From NCBI GenBank assembly GCA_004794655.1, contig SMMW01000046.1, positions 4,612,501 to 4,676,500 of the forward strand: DNA of 64,000 nt, read 5' to 3'. Shown piece after piece: positions 13,101-26,472 of this stretch; the first letter of the stretch is position 1; every line of letters starts with the position of its first letter. This DNA is from Marisa cornuarietis (Eukaryota; Mollusca; Gastropoda; Architaenioglossa; Ampullariidae). The position numbers and the translations under genes were made by a program. The notes beneath the pieces are model-generated. The model ran no database searches and had not been told where the DNA came from. It saw only the letters and a list, made by a program, of their open reading frames with translations.

Positions 13101-14289
13101 CACATGTTATTGATCGTGAACAGAGCAACTTGTCATCAATAATCAAGACTGATTTTCCAAAATTCTATAGGTCTCAATCGAAACTGTCCTCCTATTTAAT
13201 AAGCAGAGTATTTATTTGTCTCATTTCCTGTTATGGCTTAGCGACTAGTATGAAACACCATGAACTCATTACTAGCACGCCTAGGGTGCCCTTTGCTACT
13301 TGCCAGGAAACAGAGGAACTAGTGTTCACTATCTTCGAAGAAATCTTTCCAGCTTTTCCCTGTCTGCTCAGGTCTCGATCTTGATATCTACGAGGGACAA
13401 ATCACGTGCTTGCTTGGTCACAATGGCGCAGGCAAGACTACTCTCATGAACATGCTAACTGGTGCCATGGCGCCGACTTCCGGTTCAGCCTTCGTCTATG
13501 AACTGGTCAGCGTAGATGACTCTCCTGTGATATTAGTGATAATACTGTAGATGTTTGTGCCACTTTTATACTGTCGTGCAGTACTATGTTTAGTCTTGTA
13601 AAAAAAGGAATAAGTTACTGGTAAATGAAGTTACAAACAGGGGGTACACTTTTTAAGTCGTAATTTTCTGCAAAATAATTTTTACTTTCTACAATTCGTC
13701 AATAATTTTGTTAATTTCCAGGAATATTTTCTTAGATCTAGAAAAGTATTACAAACCTTGAGGCAACCACATTTTATGACCAGCAGGCTAATATGTTGAG
13801 TTTAAAGTTCTTACCCTATTACTTCTATTATGTTGCTTTATTGTTGCTTTATTATTTTGCTGTATTATCCACAGAACGTATCGAAGCCAGATGACCAGGT
13901 TCACCTGAAGAAAACGATAGGCTTTTGTCCACAGCGCAACGTCTTATTTCCAGAGTTGACGGTCGAGGAACATCTACGCGTGTGCGCCCTCATCAAAGGA
14001 GTTTCCAGATCGCAGCTTCAGGAAGAGGTGGGCTTGCTGTTTGTGATGGGGTCTGATAGTTCTAGAGGTACTGAAGACAAACACGTTGTCTAGTCACTGC
14101 CCTGAGGAAAAGTTGATGCTGATCATGGCAACCAGTGCTTACTGGTCATTATGGTGAGGTCACTGTACTCTCAGTCTTGGGGAGTTTAAGACACTGGGGG
14201 CGTACAATGCTTTCAGTACCTATCCTGCTTAGTCGTAAAAAGAAATAATACTTCCCTCACTTTGGTCTCCAAGAAGAAGAACGCACGCA

Positions 14290-14321
<32 letters not shown>

Positions 14322-17300
14322 CACAGAGCAGCTGAAGATGTTAAAAGTTATGTATAGCGTGGTCTCACCTGTGGCAGGTGAAAACTTGTTTGCGGGACCT
14401 GGGCCTTACCAGCAAGAGCAGTTGCTATCCCCACCGCCTCAGCGGCGGCCAGAAACGCAAACTTTGCGTGGCTCTCGCCCTCATCGGTAATTCCAAGGTA
14501 ACGATTCCTACTTGCTTTTCTAGTCCCCTATTCCAAAGTAATGGTTGTTCATGGTTTCCTGTTCCTCGCTGGTAATTCCAAGACAACTATTTTGTGTTGC
14601 TTCCTTCACCTGGCAGTCATATCTGCCTGCGCTTCTTCCCTCCCCTCATCCCAAGACCTGCACGTACCACATTTGATATAGGTGCTTACGGGCAAACAGA
14701 AGAGCTTGCGTGGGAAGGTATTATGGTTCTGTTAAGACTTTGCTGGTGATTTGGGGTTAGACGACCTCGTGACACTTAGGTTTCTACATGGCTTTCAGGT
14801 GCTACTGTTGGACGAGCCGTCGACAGGACTGGATCCTCTTTCCCGCCGCCATTTGTGGTCGCTGCTGCACTCCAAGAAAAAAGATCGCGTCATTCTACTG
14901 ACCACCCATCACATGGACGAAGCTGATATTCTCGCTGGTTAGTACTTAATGGTCAGGGGTTAGAAGTCAGTAATGGCATCAGAGTACATCTTTCAGTCTG
15001 AGCTCTCACACCCCTCCCACTAAAAAGAAAAAAAGGCTTTTATGACGTCAACGACGGACGCGAAAGAATGTGTCGAGTGTTTAAGTTGTGAGGGATCTGC
15101 CTTTTGTCTTGCGTGAACAATGAAATCGTCTAGAAATATTTACAACAGAAAGCGGATAAGCAGTAAAGCACATGCATCAATGAAACGTGTCAAGCCTTGC
15201 TGTCGCTTTTCTAAGCAGCCTGACAGGCAGGATGGTAAAGGAGCTAAGTAAGACAACAGCGTTGTCAGCAACTGATTCTGTTGTTGTCTCTTTGACAGAC
15301 AGGAAGGCAGTGCTCAGCAAGGGCAGGCTACGGTGTGTTGGCTCGTCCCATTTCTTAAAGCAGAAGTTTGGCGTCGGCTATCATCTGAAGTAAGTTGTGA
15401 ATGGCCACACCGGCCACAGAGATTGCTTGTAGTTTGAACACGAAGCATGTTATAATGAATGAAAAAATGAATGAAGAAAGTATTCTAGAAGAAATGAAAA
15501 GAAGTATAGAAAAGTGAAAAAAGTAAAAACGAATAGAAGGGTGAATGAGGAAGAATAAAAAAAGACAACAAAGGACTAGAGTCACTAGACCAAACAAAAG
15601 GCGAGGAAGGGATGGGCTGGAAGGAAAGTGGAAGCAAAAGACGGAAAAGAGAAAAGGAAAGGGTTGTTTTGAAATGAGACGAGAAAGGAAGTAAGAGAAG
15701 TAATGAAATGACAATTGTCCCCCTCGAACTTCGTAGTGAACTCCAGAACAGGTGCATGAATGCTGTATTTCGCCGTTTGTGTCGTTAACAGCCTGGTGCT
15801 GCGTCCTGCGGCTGACACAGAGGCCGTGATGAAAGCCATTAAAACGCACGTACGGGGCGCCATCTTCTCGCGATGTCACGGCAACGAAATGTCCATCACC
15901 CTGCCACAGCATCATGCTGGAGGCTTCGCATGTGAGACCACATCATCATCATCATCATCATCATCATCTGGGTATCCACTTACGCTGCTGTCTGTTCTAA
16001 GGCACCATGAAAAATGATGTGCTCGCTTTCACCTTTTTAAAAATAAACTTCTTTGCGAACATTATATTAGGTAGCTACCCTTCGTCGATCAATGTAAACT
16101 ACAGACTATAGTTAAAAGGAATTTAAGTACAAGCAGTTTAGTTTTCAGATTATTGAAAACTTTCAGTGATATGAAACGTTAACATTATTTTAAACTAAAA
16201 AATTTCCAAAGCCAAGACCATGTGTCATTTAGCGCATGTTTGTTTGCTTGTTTCTGAGGTCAGAGAAAGGAGTGTAGAGGAGGGTAGTATTTTGTCTTTA
16301 CGTTCACTTGCTTTACGTTCCTCGCAGTAATGTTTTTAACTTGAGGGTTCACTGAAAGACAACACCTCTGACAACAAAACAACAAAACTGATCGTGCACC
16401 CCATAAAGGCGGATACGTTCTGATCTTGCCAGTATGTGGGCGGATTCTTCGATGAAGAAATTAAAGCGATATGTAGAGGGTGAGCTCAGTAGTTTTAGGA
16501 AACAGCTCAGCAGGAAGTCTTGTTTATCTTCTCCCCTCGGGTTAGTATTTGCCGGTGTAAACAGCTATTTGTTTCTGCGTCCTTTCCAGTGCACACAAGT
16601 CTGGAAAACACAGGGCATTGAATTCTATCCGTGTACTGTTCGTGGTTCTAGTAAATAATAATAATAATAACAACAGAAGATAAATAAGGAAAATATGCTT
16701 GCATTCAATTACCACAACGCTATTATTATGAAGATCGACCCATTAGTTTAAAAAAACCGTTAATATTCAACTACAGTTTCCCAAACAAATTGAGCAGAAC
16801 AATTCCTAAACGAATTCAATTAGAGATGACTTGGACTTTTTAAATATTGGCGGTGGCGTAACGTTCATCTAAACATACAGGGGTAGAGCTTGTTTGATTC
16901 TGGAGGAAAAAACTGATATAATAACACTATGTTTATTGGTACACAGCCCTTTTCAAGAAGCTGGAGTCCAAGGAGAGAGGGGCGGATCATTTAGGTATCA
17001 ACAGCTATGGTATTTCCATGACAACATTGGAAGAGGTATTTCTGAAGTTAGGTATGTAAGAAACACTTCTTTTTTACACCTCCAAGACACCTCCTTTTCT
17101 GCCGGTCATCTAAAGAGTAGTTTTCACTTCATTTTATTCTAACATTTTGCAAACTCTGGGTCTTGAGAGTAATTTTTTTTTTTTGCTTTTTCTTTCTGAT
17201 ATAGTTTTATTTCAATTTTATTTGAGGATATAAGGATTTTCTCTCATTTTTTTAGGCTTTGTGGCACGTCACAATAATTAGCATTTTAGAAATGTTAGAA

Positions 17301-20300
17301 ATGGCTGTTTTAGGCGTGCTTGGGTGTGCAGGTTATTTTATTCTACTAACATTAGTCTAGACAAAACTTTGTGATTTTTTAAGTACCGAACTCCCCCCAC
17401 CCAGCAAGTCTGTTTGCCTTTTTGTATAAACTTGTTTTGGGGGAACGAGAAGATGTGTTTATGGAGAACCATAAAAATGGGAGGGGGGATATAGGAGATC
17501 AGAAGGAAGGCAAAGATTATAAAAAGCTCTACTTAAAAATTAATGCTCAGTTTAAAAAAAACTGCCATTGTTTTTTTTTGTCGGGCCAGCTCTCCTTCTC
17601 ACGTCACATCTACGTAGGAGTTGATCCATGTAAGACTATTTATCTAAGGCCCACTTGTTCAGAGTTAATGATACACATTCAAATTCTGTTTGCTTTGAAC
17701 TAATCGTCATCGTTGTGTTAACGTTTCAGAAAAAAATGATCAAGATGGTAAGAGGGTTAGAATAAGAGTGATAATAAAGACTGACAAAGTGTTTCCCATG
17801 TGTTTTATGCTAACACGCTCGGCAACCTAATGTTGTCAGCACCAGACTAATGAGCATGTGAAATCCCTCGATTTCCTCCCCTTCCTTTTCTCTTTGTCTT
17901 TTGGTTTATTTCTCTCCTTGTGCCACCCTTAACCCGGCCCTTCCCTTACTGCATTCTTTCTTTCCAGTCTTATTTTTCAAGCATAACTTTCCTTTATTCT
18001 TGATTATTTGGCCAGTATATGTTTAACAGGTTTATTGCTTTATTCAGCTATTTTTGAATGTTTCACTAAAAAATATTTCCCTTTTTGGGTTATTTTGATT
18101 AAGTTTATAAAAACACAACAAAGAAAACTTCAGTCACAATACTTCCTATGCGTTTGAAGCAACAAAACTTCTTAATTGCAACTTAAACAAAAGAAAAGGA
18201 GTTGTATTTTAATGGTGTTTCCATAATTTGCACAGACCACTGCAGCTTAATACAATTAGTACCTGGCCTGCGACGGGGCGAGCGTTCAGTTCGACTCCGT
18301 TTTGTAACTTTCGATGCTTGCACCTCATTCTTCTGTGACCCTTTTTTTTAGCGTGCGTGTGTGTGGGGGGGGGGGCGTGCGCGTGCGTGTGCGTGCGTGC
18401 GTGTGTGTGAACGATAGCGCTTCAGAGGGGCATGTGTGTATATATTTAAATACGTGTGTGTGTTTGCTTGCATACGTGTATATAGTTGTGTGTACCATGG
18501 TGCGTACGTGAGTATTTTGTGTGGACTGCTGTTCGAAGACAGCTTAAGATGGCTTTTTTGTGTACTCTACACGAATATTCGGAAAAGTCTAACTCTATAT
18601 TTTTGACATTTTTGTTGCAACTGCTCTCCCACAGGAACACAACTGAAGGTATTAAAATTATATAACCTGGAAAACTTATAAAGTTGTCTTAAATGTAATA
18701 CTGTTTCTCCCAGGTTGTCAATAATCAAGATCTAGCTTGTACTCAATATGGCTGTGCATGTACATATATGTTGTGGTTGTGGTGTGTAGGTACCGCCAGA
18801 AAATTCATGAATTTTTTTCTTACTACTGCATTACAGTAAAAAACAAAATATTATTTAATTGACGCTGTTGTTTTATTGAAATATGGGACAAAGTTATTTA
18901 GGTAATGTCAGCAATTTAACCTTTAGGAGAGTTGGGTTCTTACCTCTAGGTCATACTTTTGTTGTTCTCCTCTGTTTGATGTGTTGGTAATGTAACAACT
19001 GTTTCTTGTAAACGCCCTGTTTTCAATTTTGGTTCAGCGGTCTTCATATGGTTCGACTAAGTCGGATAAAACATTTGGTCTGTAATCATCAAGAAACTGG
19101 ATCAAATTTGGTTGCTGGTCTTTTTTCGTGCCATTTACCCATTACAGTGGGAAGTTGCTGTAGGAAAACTTTCGACGAGAATAGAAGGAAATTTTGTTTG
19201 CACTCCACCTATCCATCTTAACCATCTGTTTCGCCTGACTTAGTCGACGAGGTGATGCCAACTTGGTCAGCATGTCAAACGCAACAAGATAACAAAGAAC
19301 AGTTTTTTGGTCGGATTTCATACTGTTGACAATCTTCAACCCATTTTTAGGGCTAATGGCAAGTAAAATGACAAGTCAGACTTAAATGATAGAAACTGAC
19401 GTTCTCAATCGTTTCCGCTCAAACTTTTGAGTTTCAAACGAATTGCTTACTCGCTATCGTGTCTAATTTACAGCTGTGCACCGGTTCATAAGGCTGCCAT
19501 ATTTTGTACTCTTTCGTGAAGGAAAACAAACTGACCCTACTTCATGGCGTATGATGAACCAGTTAACAGGAGAGACATTCTGTCATGTAGTTTTCTCTAC
19601 TTCACGCAGCTCTTCACTGCTGCATAGATGAGTGTTCGAAAATGCATGGCACGATGCCAAAATCCATGATGCCAGCGTTTAGGCCGCTCTTAGGGAAAAG
19701 AAGTGAATAGGGCGCCGGATGACATTCCTCAAAAACAAAACATATACCGGCCGAGAGCTGTGTGTTAGATGCGATTGAAAATAAACGATTGTTTTGCTAC
19801 GTCAGTACCTACATTAATCTTTAAGCTTGACTTGTCATTTTAGTTGCGTCAATCTCTTAAACTTGGAATGAGCTTCCTTAAAATGTTTAGAGAAGCGAAA
19901 GTTTAAACCTTGCTCGTGTTTTACTTTTCTGCTTACTTCGCAAAACTGATGGTTGCTGGAGATGACTATACATTTGTCAAATAATCTGACGCTGACAAAT
20001 ATTCTTCCCATTCCCATTTTTCTAGCTGAAGAGGAGGCTGCAGGCTACAGCTTCATCAGCCCGCTGCTGACGCCTGGCCCGGATGACGTCTTCCTCGACG
20101 ACGACGACGATGGTGACGATACGGTGCGGCGCACCTCCTCAATCAAGCCGCTTACAGATGACGCTCGCCGCTGGACAGTCTTCGCCCCTATCCGTCGCCA
20201 CGACGACGACCTGTCGGACACATCCAGCCGTCGAGTGTCGGCCTTCCCTCGCCTTGGTTCACGCACGCGCTCTAGCAGCGAGGAGGACGATTTGAATGCG

Positions 20301-23300
20301 CGAGGCAGTCGCCCGGGCAACGGCTTGACAAAGAGGTTCTCAGATATCTTCGGGAAGAGGTCGAGCGAAGTGCCATCGGGCAAGGTGGAGACCGGATCTA
20401 AGCGGCCGATGTCACTGGCACTGAATACGCTTCGTGGAAAGGAGTCCTTCTCCAGCTACGACGAGACACGTGTCCTGTCCTCGCCCGCGCGCAAAGATCC
20501 CTACACGAAGAAGAAGAAGAGCCGCGCCTCTTCCATGCTCATGTCAGTGATGAAGAAGAATTCGGCCGTCCCGCCCATGGGAAGGGTCATGTCCGAGAGC
20601 AACATGGAAGAGTGGAGGCCGTCCCAGGTCCAGCTTGCTCCTCCTGTCTTCTCCGACACTAGGGGAAGATCGCCCAGCGCCATAACCGAGATCAAGCGGT
20701 CGTTGTCCGTGGAAGGCAGTCTGTCCCGACTGTCCGTTCTAAACCAGCTGTCACCTATGGACTCTGACCCGTTGTCCAAGATGCTGATTCTGGAGACGAA
20801 GGAAAGACATTCCTCTACCTCGTCGGAACCCCGCAGGACGCTAAGCATCCTGGACAGGAGTCCCTCAATAAGCGGTTTTCCTTCCATGTCCTCTTGTAGC
20901 GATGACGTGTCAGGATCGCAAACCAACATTTCCAATGGAGGAGACACTGCGACTGCAAAAACACCAGAGGTGGATATCAAGGTGTGTGCAAAAGTGTATT
21001 TTAATTACTCCATCTTTCTGTGTACATTATGTGTGCATGTTTTAAGGATGTGAGGGAAAGAGGGTGCATGTAAGAACTGTCCTATGTTAGCGCGTGCGTG
21101 TTGTCAAGCTAATCACACATAGTACGGTTTCTAGGAAGCTCTCTCCCACATGGAGCTGATCCCAGAAGGCCGCGGGCTAGAATGGCGAAGGTTCAAATCC
21201 CTAGTAAAGCTACGCCTGCGCTTGACGGTCCGATACAAGTACGCCCTTTACCTGCGCATCATCATCCCAGTTATCATGGCACTGGTGGCCATAGCTCTGA
21301 CTCTTGCCAGCGACTACTTCGCCGACAACCAGCCAGCCACGGAGAGCAATGTGTCCCTGAGTTCACCACCAAATCCTCTTCTTTACAGGAACCTGTCAGG
21401 TGATTTTGCATTCTTGTTTGTGTTAACGGCAAGTCGCTAAGAAAAGTAAACACCAGACTCTAGTAAATTAGGGAGAATTTTCTTATCGTTTGATCAAATT
21501 CAAATAGAAAAGTACTGCTTCATGCAAACTCGTTATTTTTCCTAAAGAAATCTAGTTATGCTGGGAAAGTTTTATTTTTCTTATAAATTAGTTTATTTTC
21601 TGAGTTTATAAATGGGCCCTAAAGTCCGAATAATAAAGAATGTCTTTTTGTTCTTCTTAACTTTTGCGAATTACAAGGAACTAATTTTCTCAAAAGTTTA
21701 GCAGTGTTGCTAGATAGCTGTAAACTTTAATTAAAACAGTTAGCCTTAATTTTTTTATTGTTTTACAGGCAGCCACATTGACAATCTTCTAGACGCCCTG
21801 TTGAATGCGACATCCGGAATTCAAATTCTTGATCCGGTCGTTGCATTGAACTCTACGCAGGATTTGGCATCTGTTCTCGACATACTTTCACAGGCAATCA
21901 TCATCATCATCATCATTGAACAACTCATAGGGACGATCATATAAAAATATAAAAAGTCCAATTCTTTGTTTCCTCCTCTGGGACTTAATTTGTAATTTTA
22001 GACCTTTATTTTAGTTTTTAGTTTGCTTTAATTTTCTTTATGGAGTGAAGCTATCGGTAAATGAAATCTACGTACCCGTATAGATAATATAATATAGAAA
22101 AATATAATGCCTTTTCTGCCTTTCACAGAATGGTTCATCATACAAAATGAATTACAACTACACTTGCGGGCTGGCCTTGCCGGAGCTAATGTCGGTCATC
22201 TACAAGGCCGCTCGTCTGCAGCTCAGTCCCACCAACTACAGCAGCACCAGCAACAGCAGCTTTGGTCTACCCGACTCCCTGACGGTGCTGCTGCAACACT
22301 GGCCCGACACCGTTCTCTACGCCACAGCTGTGGCATCCAACTGGGTACCCAGCCTCTTCCTGGGCATGGCGCTGACACTCACGCCGACTGGCTATGCTCT
22401 GGATGCACTCAGGTGCAGAAAAGTAAGTCTGGCTCCCTCTGGAGCAAGGTGTTAGGTATTGTAGCTGAAACAGGCTTTCATCCCTGAGGAATATCTGTTG
22501 AAAAGACGTCGCTAAGATCTCGCACTTAGGTCTAGGGATTTTCTTAAATACATATAACTTAAAATTTAAAAGTTTGAGGGGCCCCAGAGTGTTCCAAGAG
22601 TGCCTCTCACACTTTTATATTTTAAGTTATACGTATTAAAGAAAATCCCGAGACCTAAGAAAAAGAATTATTTTACCCTTTTAAGTGCATTTGAAATAAA
22701 AGTGGTTTTTTAAATTTTTTACCGGACTAAGGGAGATAATCTATAGTTTACTAGTCCTAGAGCAGCCTAAATTGGCCATTTTCTCATACAATAATTAATA
22801 AATTATTTTTAGCCTAGCATTTGTCACCAGAAGTGAGTAACCGGTGAACTTCAGACCTCTAGGACAGAGGTTTTCAAACTTTTCCAGAGGTGTACCATTT
22901 TCGAAAATTGGAATACACCGATTACCACCTCCCAACCCTACCCCCTGCGAATATATATACTAGTCTACGACTAAGTCTTAGGTTCGCCGGTATTTGGTAT
23001 ATGATTAAGTCAGTAGTTAGTTAATTGTTAATATATCATGATATAAATATCTTTCATTAAACATGTATATTATCAATCTTGTTATGTGTATAAATATTTT
23101 GACTTGTCTCAGCGTCTGACAAACTTTTAACTGCTGGTGACCTGGCGCTCACAACACCCACAGACCTCACGCACGGGTAAACGGAGTAAATATGCGGAGT
23201 GCTGTCAATTAGGATTACAAGGGTCTGGTTCCCATATTTCTTGACGCCCGCTTTATGGCTTAATATCCTGATGCTAAGACATTCCTGCTTTTGCCCCCCC

Positions 23301-25309
23301 CGCAGCAATGACAGCGAACATACAGTCCCCGTAAAATACAGATACGCATTCTTTTTTATTGGCGCATGGTGCCCGCGTACCCCCCGTCATACCTTCGCGT
23401 ACCAATAGTGGTACGCTGATACGCGTACCACAGTTTGAAAACCTCTGCTCTTGGACGATGGGAAGTGAGTGAAAAATCCATTACAAAATTCCCAGACAGA
23501 CTTACATAGTGAGTTAAATATAACAATAAAAATAATTATAAATATAAAAAAATGTTAGTGTGTAAAAAGAGGTGGATTTTGTTTTACTTAGTTGCTATAG
23601 ACCCTACAAATAACTCGTGATGTAGGAATAATTGCTTTTATTTATTGTTTACAGAGAAGGACTCGGCATATGCTTCGTCTGACAGGAGTTAGCACTTTCC
23701 AGTACTGGAGCTCCACATTCTTTGTCGATTTCATTGAATTTTTCATTCCCGCTGTCATTCTCTTCATAGCATGTGCAGTGTCCAAGGTAGATTTGTTAAG
23801 GCACAGGAATGTTGTTAGAGTATCTTATCCATTTAGTTGTCTTACAGTTCAGTCACAGCATAATCACCTGACAAACTAAGTTTAGTCTTTTATTCTCTTT
23901 GCATTCTTTGTGTCTGTTTTTGAATATTTCACAATGCTTTGTTTTCATTGATTTTCTTGGAAATCTTTCTAGGGACCAAAAGTACAAAATGAGATAGAAA
24001 CAGATGATTATTATTAATCATATGGCGACGCATTTTCAGGTGTAACATAATAGATATGGGGCTTATGTTTTTAATAAAGTTAATAAATTGTAATAGACTT
24101 TCTGCACTTGTCGTTGACACGAAGGCAGATACTTTTTTAACTTCTTGATCGCTGATAATTTTGTTTGTTCATTTTTGTGTAGAGATGATTTGAGCTGTGT
24201 GGCTTTTGCTGCGTATGTGTGGAGTGCTCATTATCATGCCTTAACTGTCTCCACTTGTGCCGTAGATCGACATGTTTGACGACTCGGGGTCGGTACTGTC
24301 GTTCCTGGCGCTGGTGTTGCTGTACATCCCCGTCGGCATTTTGTGGGCCTACTTCACTTCTTTCGCCTTTCAGAACCCCGAGACGTGCCTGGTGGCGCTA
24401 CCCAATATCGTCGTCCTGGTAAGTGGTGCCCCTTTTCCTCTTCTCGTCCATTTTGCCGTTCGTTGCCGTGGGCACTGGCGTTACATCCGCCATGATTGCT
24501 TTGGCAGCTGACCCGTTTAATATCGTCTCTCACACTATTATGGCTGCCACACGGGGCTCATTTTTTACTGTCCTCACATGGTAAGTGTGAGGTTAACTCT
24601 CCACTCCTAGCCCTTCTGTGGTCTACGTATAAACTTCCACAGAAATCGCAGGATGCTTGCAGATTTTTACCAAGCTAAAAAATCTACATAGTTGTGTTTA
24701 CAGGTATATAGATACTAAACATCTTTGTTCAGTCACAAAATTCCTCTTGTCTATGGGAGAGAAATTATCGCGACTCTTTTTTCTTACAGGCAGCACTCGG
24801 ACCCTTCTTTGTCGTCCATTTCCTGGACACTGGTGATACCGCTGTTGCTGCCAAGGTTATACACTATATCTTTACAGTCTGCTTCCCACCTTATATCTGC
24901 TTTGGCTGCCTTCACTACATCTCCAAGGTGAGTGATGCTAGTGGTGGAGACATGAAATAGAGGCTAGCAGTTTATTTTGTGTATCTGCAAACGTGTGTGG
25001 GTTTTTCTGAGGACGGATAGTAGGTGTATGTTTTGGAAATGAACTTTTTGCAAATGGCAAAATATCTCTTTCTGGACTCTTCAGGTGGAATCGGTGTACA
25101 GAGAAGTTAATTATAACTCAAGCCAGATTCCCACCAGCATGTACTTTGACTTCCAACAAAACATCGCTATCTGCCTCATCATGGTATGGGTCTTACTGAG
25201 CCAGAGAGCGTGTGACTGGATTATTGGACGATGATGATGAAACGACGACGATGAAGATTGATGACGACGATTGATAACGATGACTGCCGACGACGACGAC
25301 GACGACGAC

Positions 25310-25363
<54 letters not shown>

Positions 25364-26425
25364 TGTCTTTGTGTTTGCTACCCGCATAGCTTGGCGTGGA
25401 CATGGTTGTGTTACTGCTGGCAGTGGTAATTCTGGATAGGTTCAGCACCGGGGCTTCTGCTCCTCCTTGCGACAGCGGCAGCAAAGACCGTCTGCTGCAG
25501 TCGTCGCTGCATGCCCTGGCTGCAAGTCAGCGCCGCGGCGACAGCAACGTGGTGGCAGAAAGGCAAATGATACAGGTCATGCGTAACAGCCCAGTGAGTA
25601 CTTATAGCTTGCCCTTTCTTAAGCTAGTCCCTCTGGGTTTCATTTATCTACTAAACTATTTACTCACTTATTGCATTTTCTCTTACAGATTTTTTTCTTC
25701 TATTATCTTTTATTTACGGCTATTATGAGCCATTTTTGTCTTCTCCTTTTTCATCTTAGATACCCGTTTAACCGAATGCAGGAGCAGCCATTTTGCAAAA
25801 AAGAAAAAAAAATTATTTCTTGCTTCCATTGTCATTTTTATCTTCTTCCATCAAAACTCATGGGATATGTGCTGCATTACGCGAGCAATTTTTTTACACC
25901 GATAAAGCAAGGTGAAATGCATGTCTTCAGTTAAACCATTTTCAAACTGAATTATTAGAAGATTGTCATGTGTACTACATGTTTTACGATTAAGTGATTT
26001 TGTGTATACTATGGTATAATCTTCAATATCATGACTACATAATGAGTTTTAAGTTTTGTCATTTTTATGAGGTTATGTGGAAAAAATACAATCACATAAA
26101 TAAACTACGTTACTTTTTGTATGCAGGTCAGCTATTAACAGACTACCACAGACAGTATAATATTATTAAACGTTAATCTGCACTAAGCTGGGCGTCTCTA
26201 CCGCAGGGAAGCTGGCCGAAGCTGGTCGTACGGGGGCTGACCAAGGTGTTCCGCGAGCAACAAACTCAGATCTTGGCCGTACGTGACGCCTGGTTCACGC
26301 TGGACAGTGGCCAGGTGCTCGGCCTGCTGGGGCCCAGCGGCGCCGGCAAGACCACCGTTATGAACATGCTCAGTGGCGATTTGCGGCCAACAGACGGCAC
26401 GGTCAGCTCTGCGTGCGTTCGTGCA

Positions 26426-26472
<47 letters not shown>

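Noticed and set aside
15355..15915. 186-codon antisense frame
   Set aside because: It runs across ABCA5 exon 14 and the purine-rich intron tract; it is a shadow with low-complexity Ser/Phe.
20045..20980. Long antisense frames opposite the linker exon
   Set aside because: Expected shadows of a GC-rich, Ser/Arg-rich coding exon. The sense frame matches splice phases and the neighbouring exons.
24430..24583. Open hydrophobic frame ([16 protein letters not shown]...) after exon 21
   Set aside because: No acceptor AG precedes it in the right place, and exons 21 and 22 join directly to give the conserved ABCA TMD2 sequence without it.
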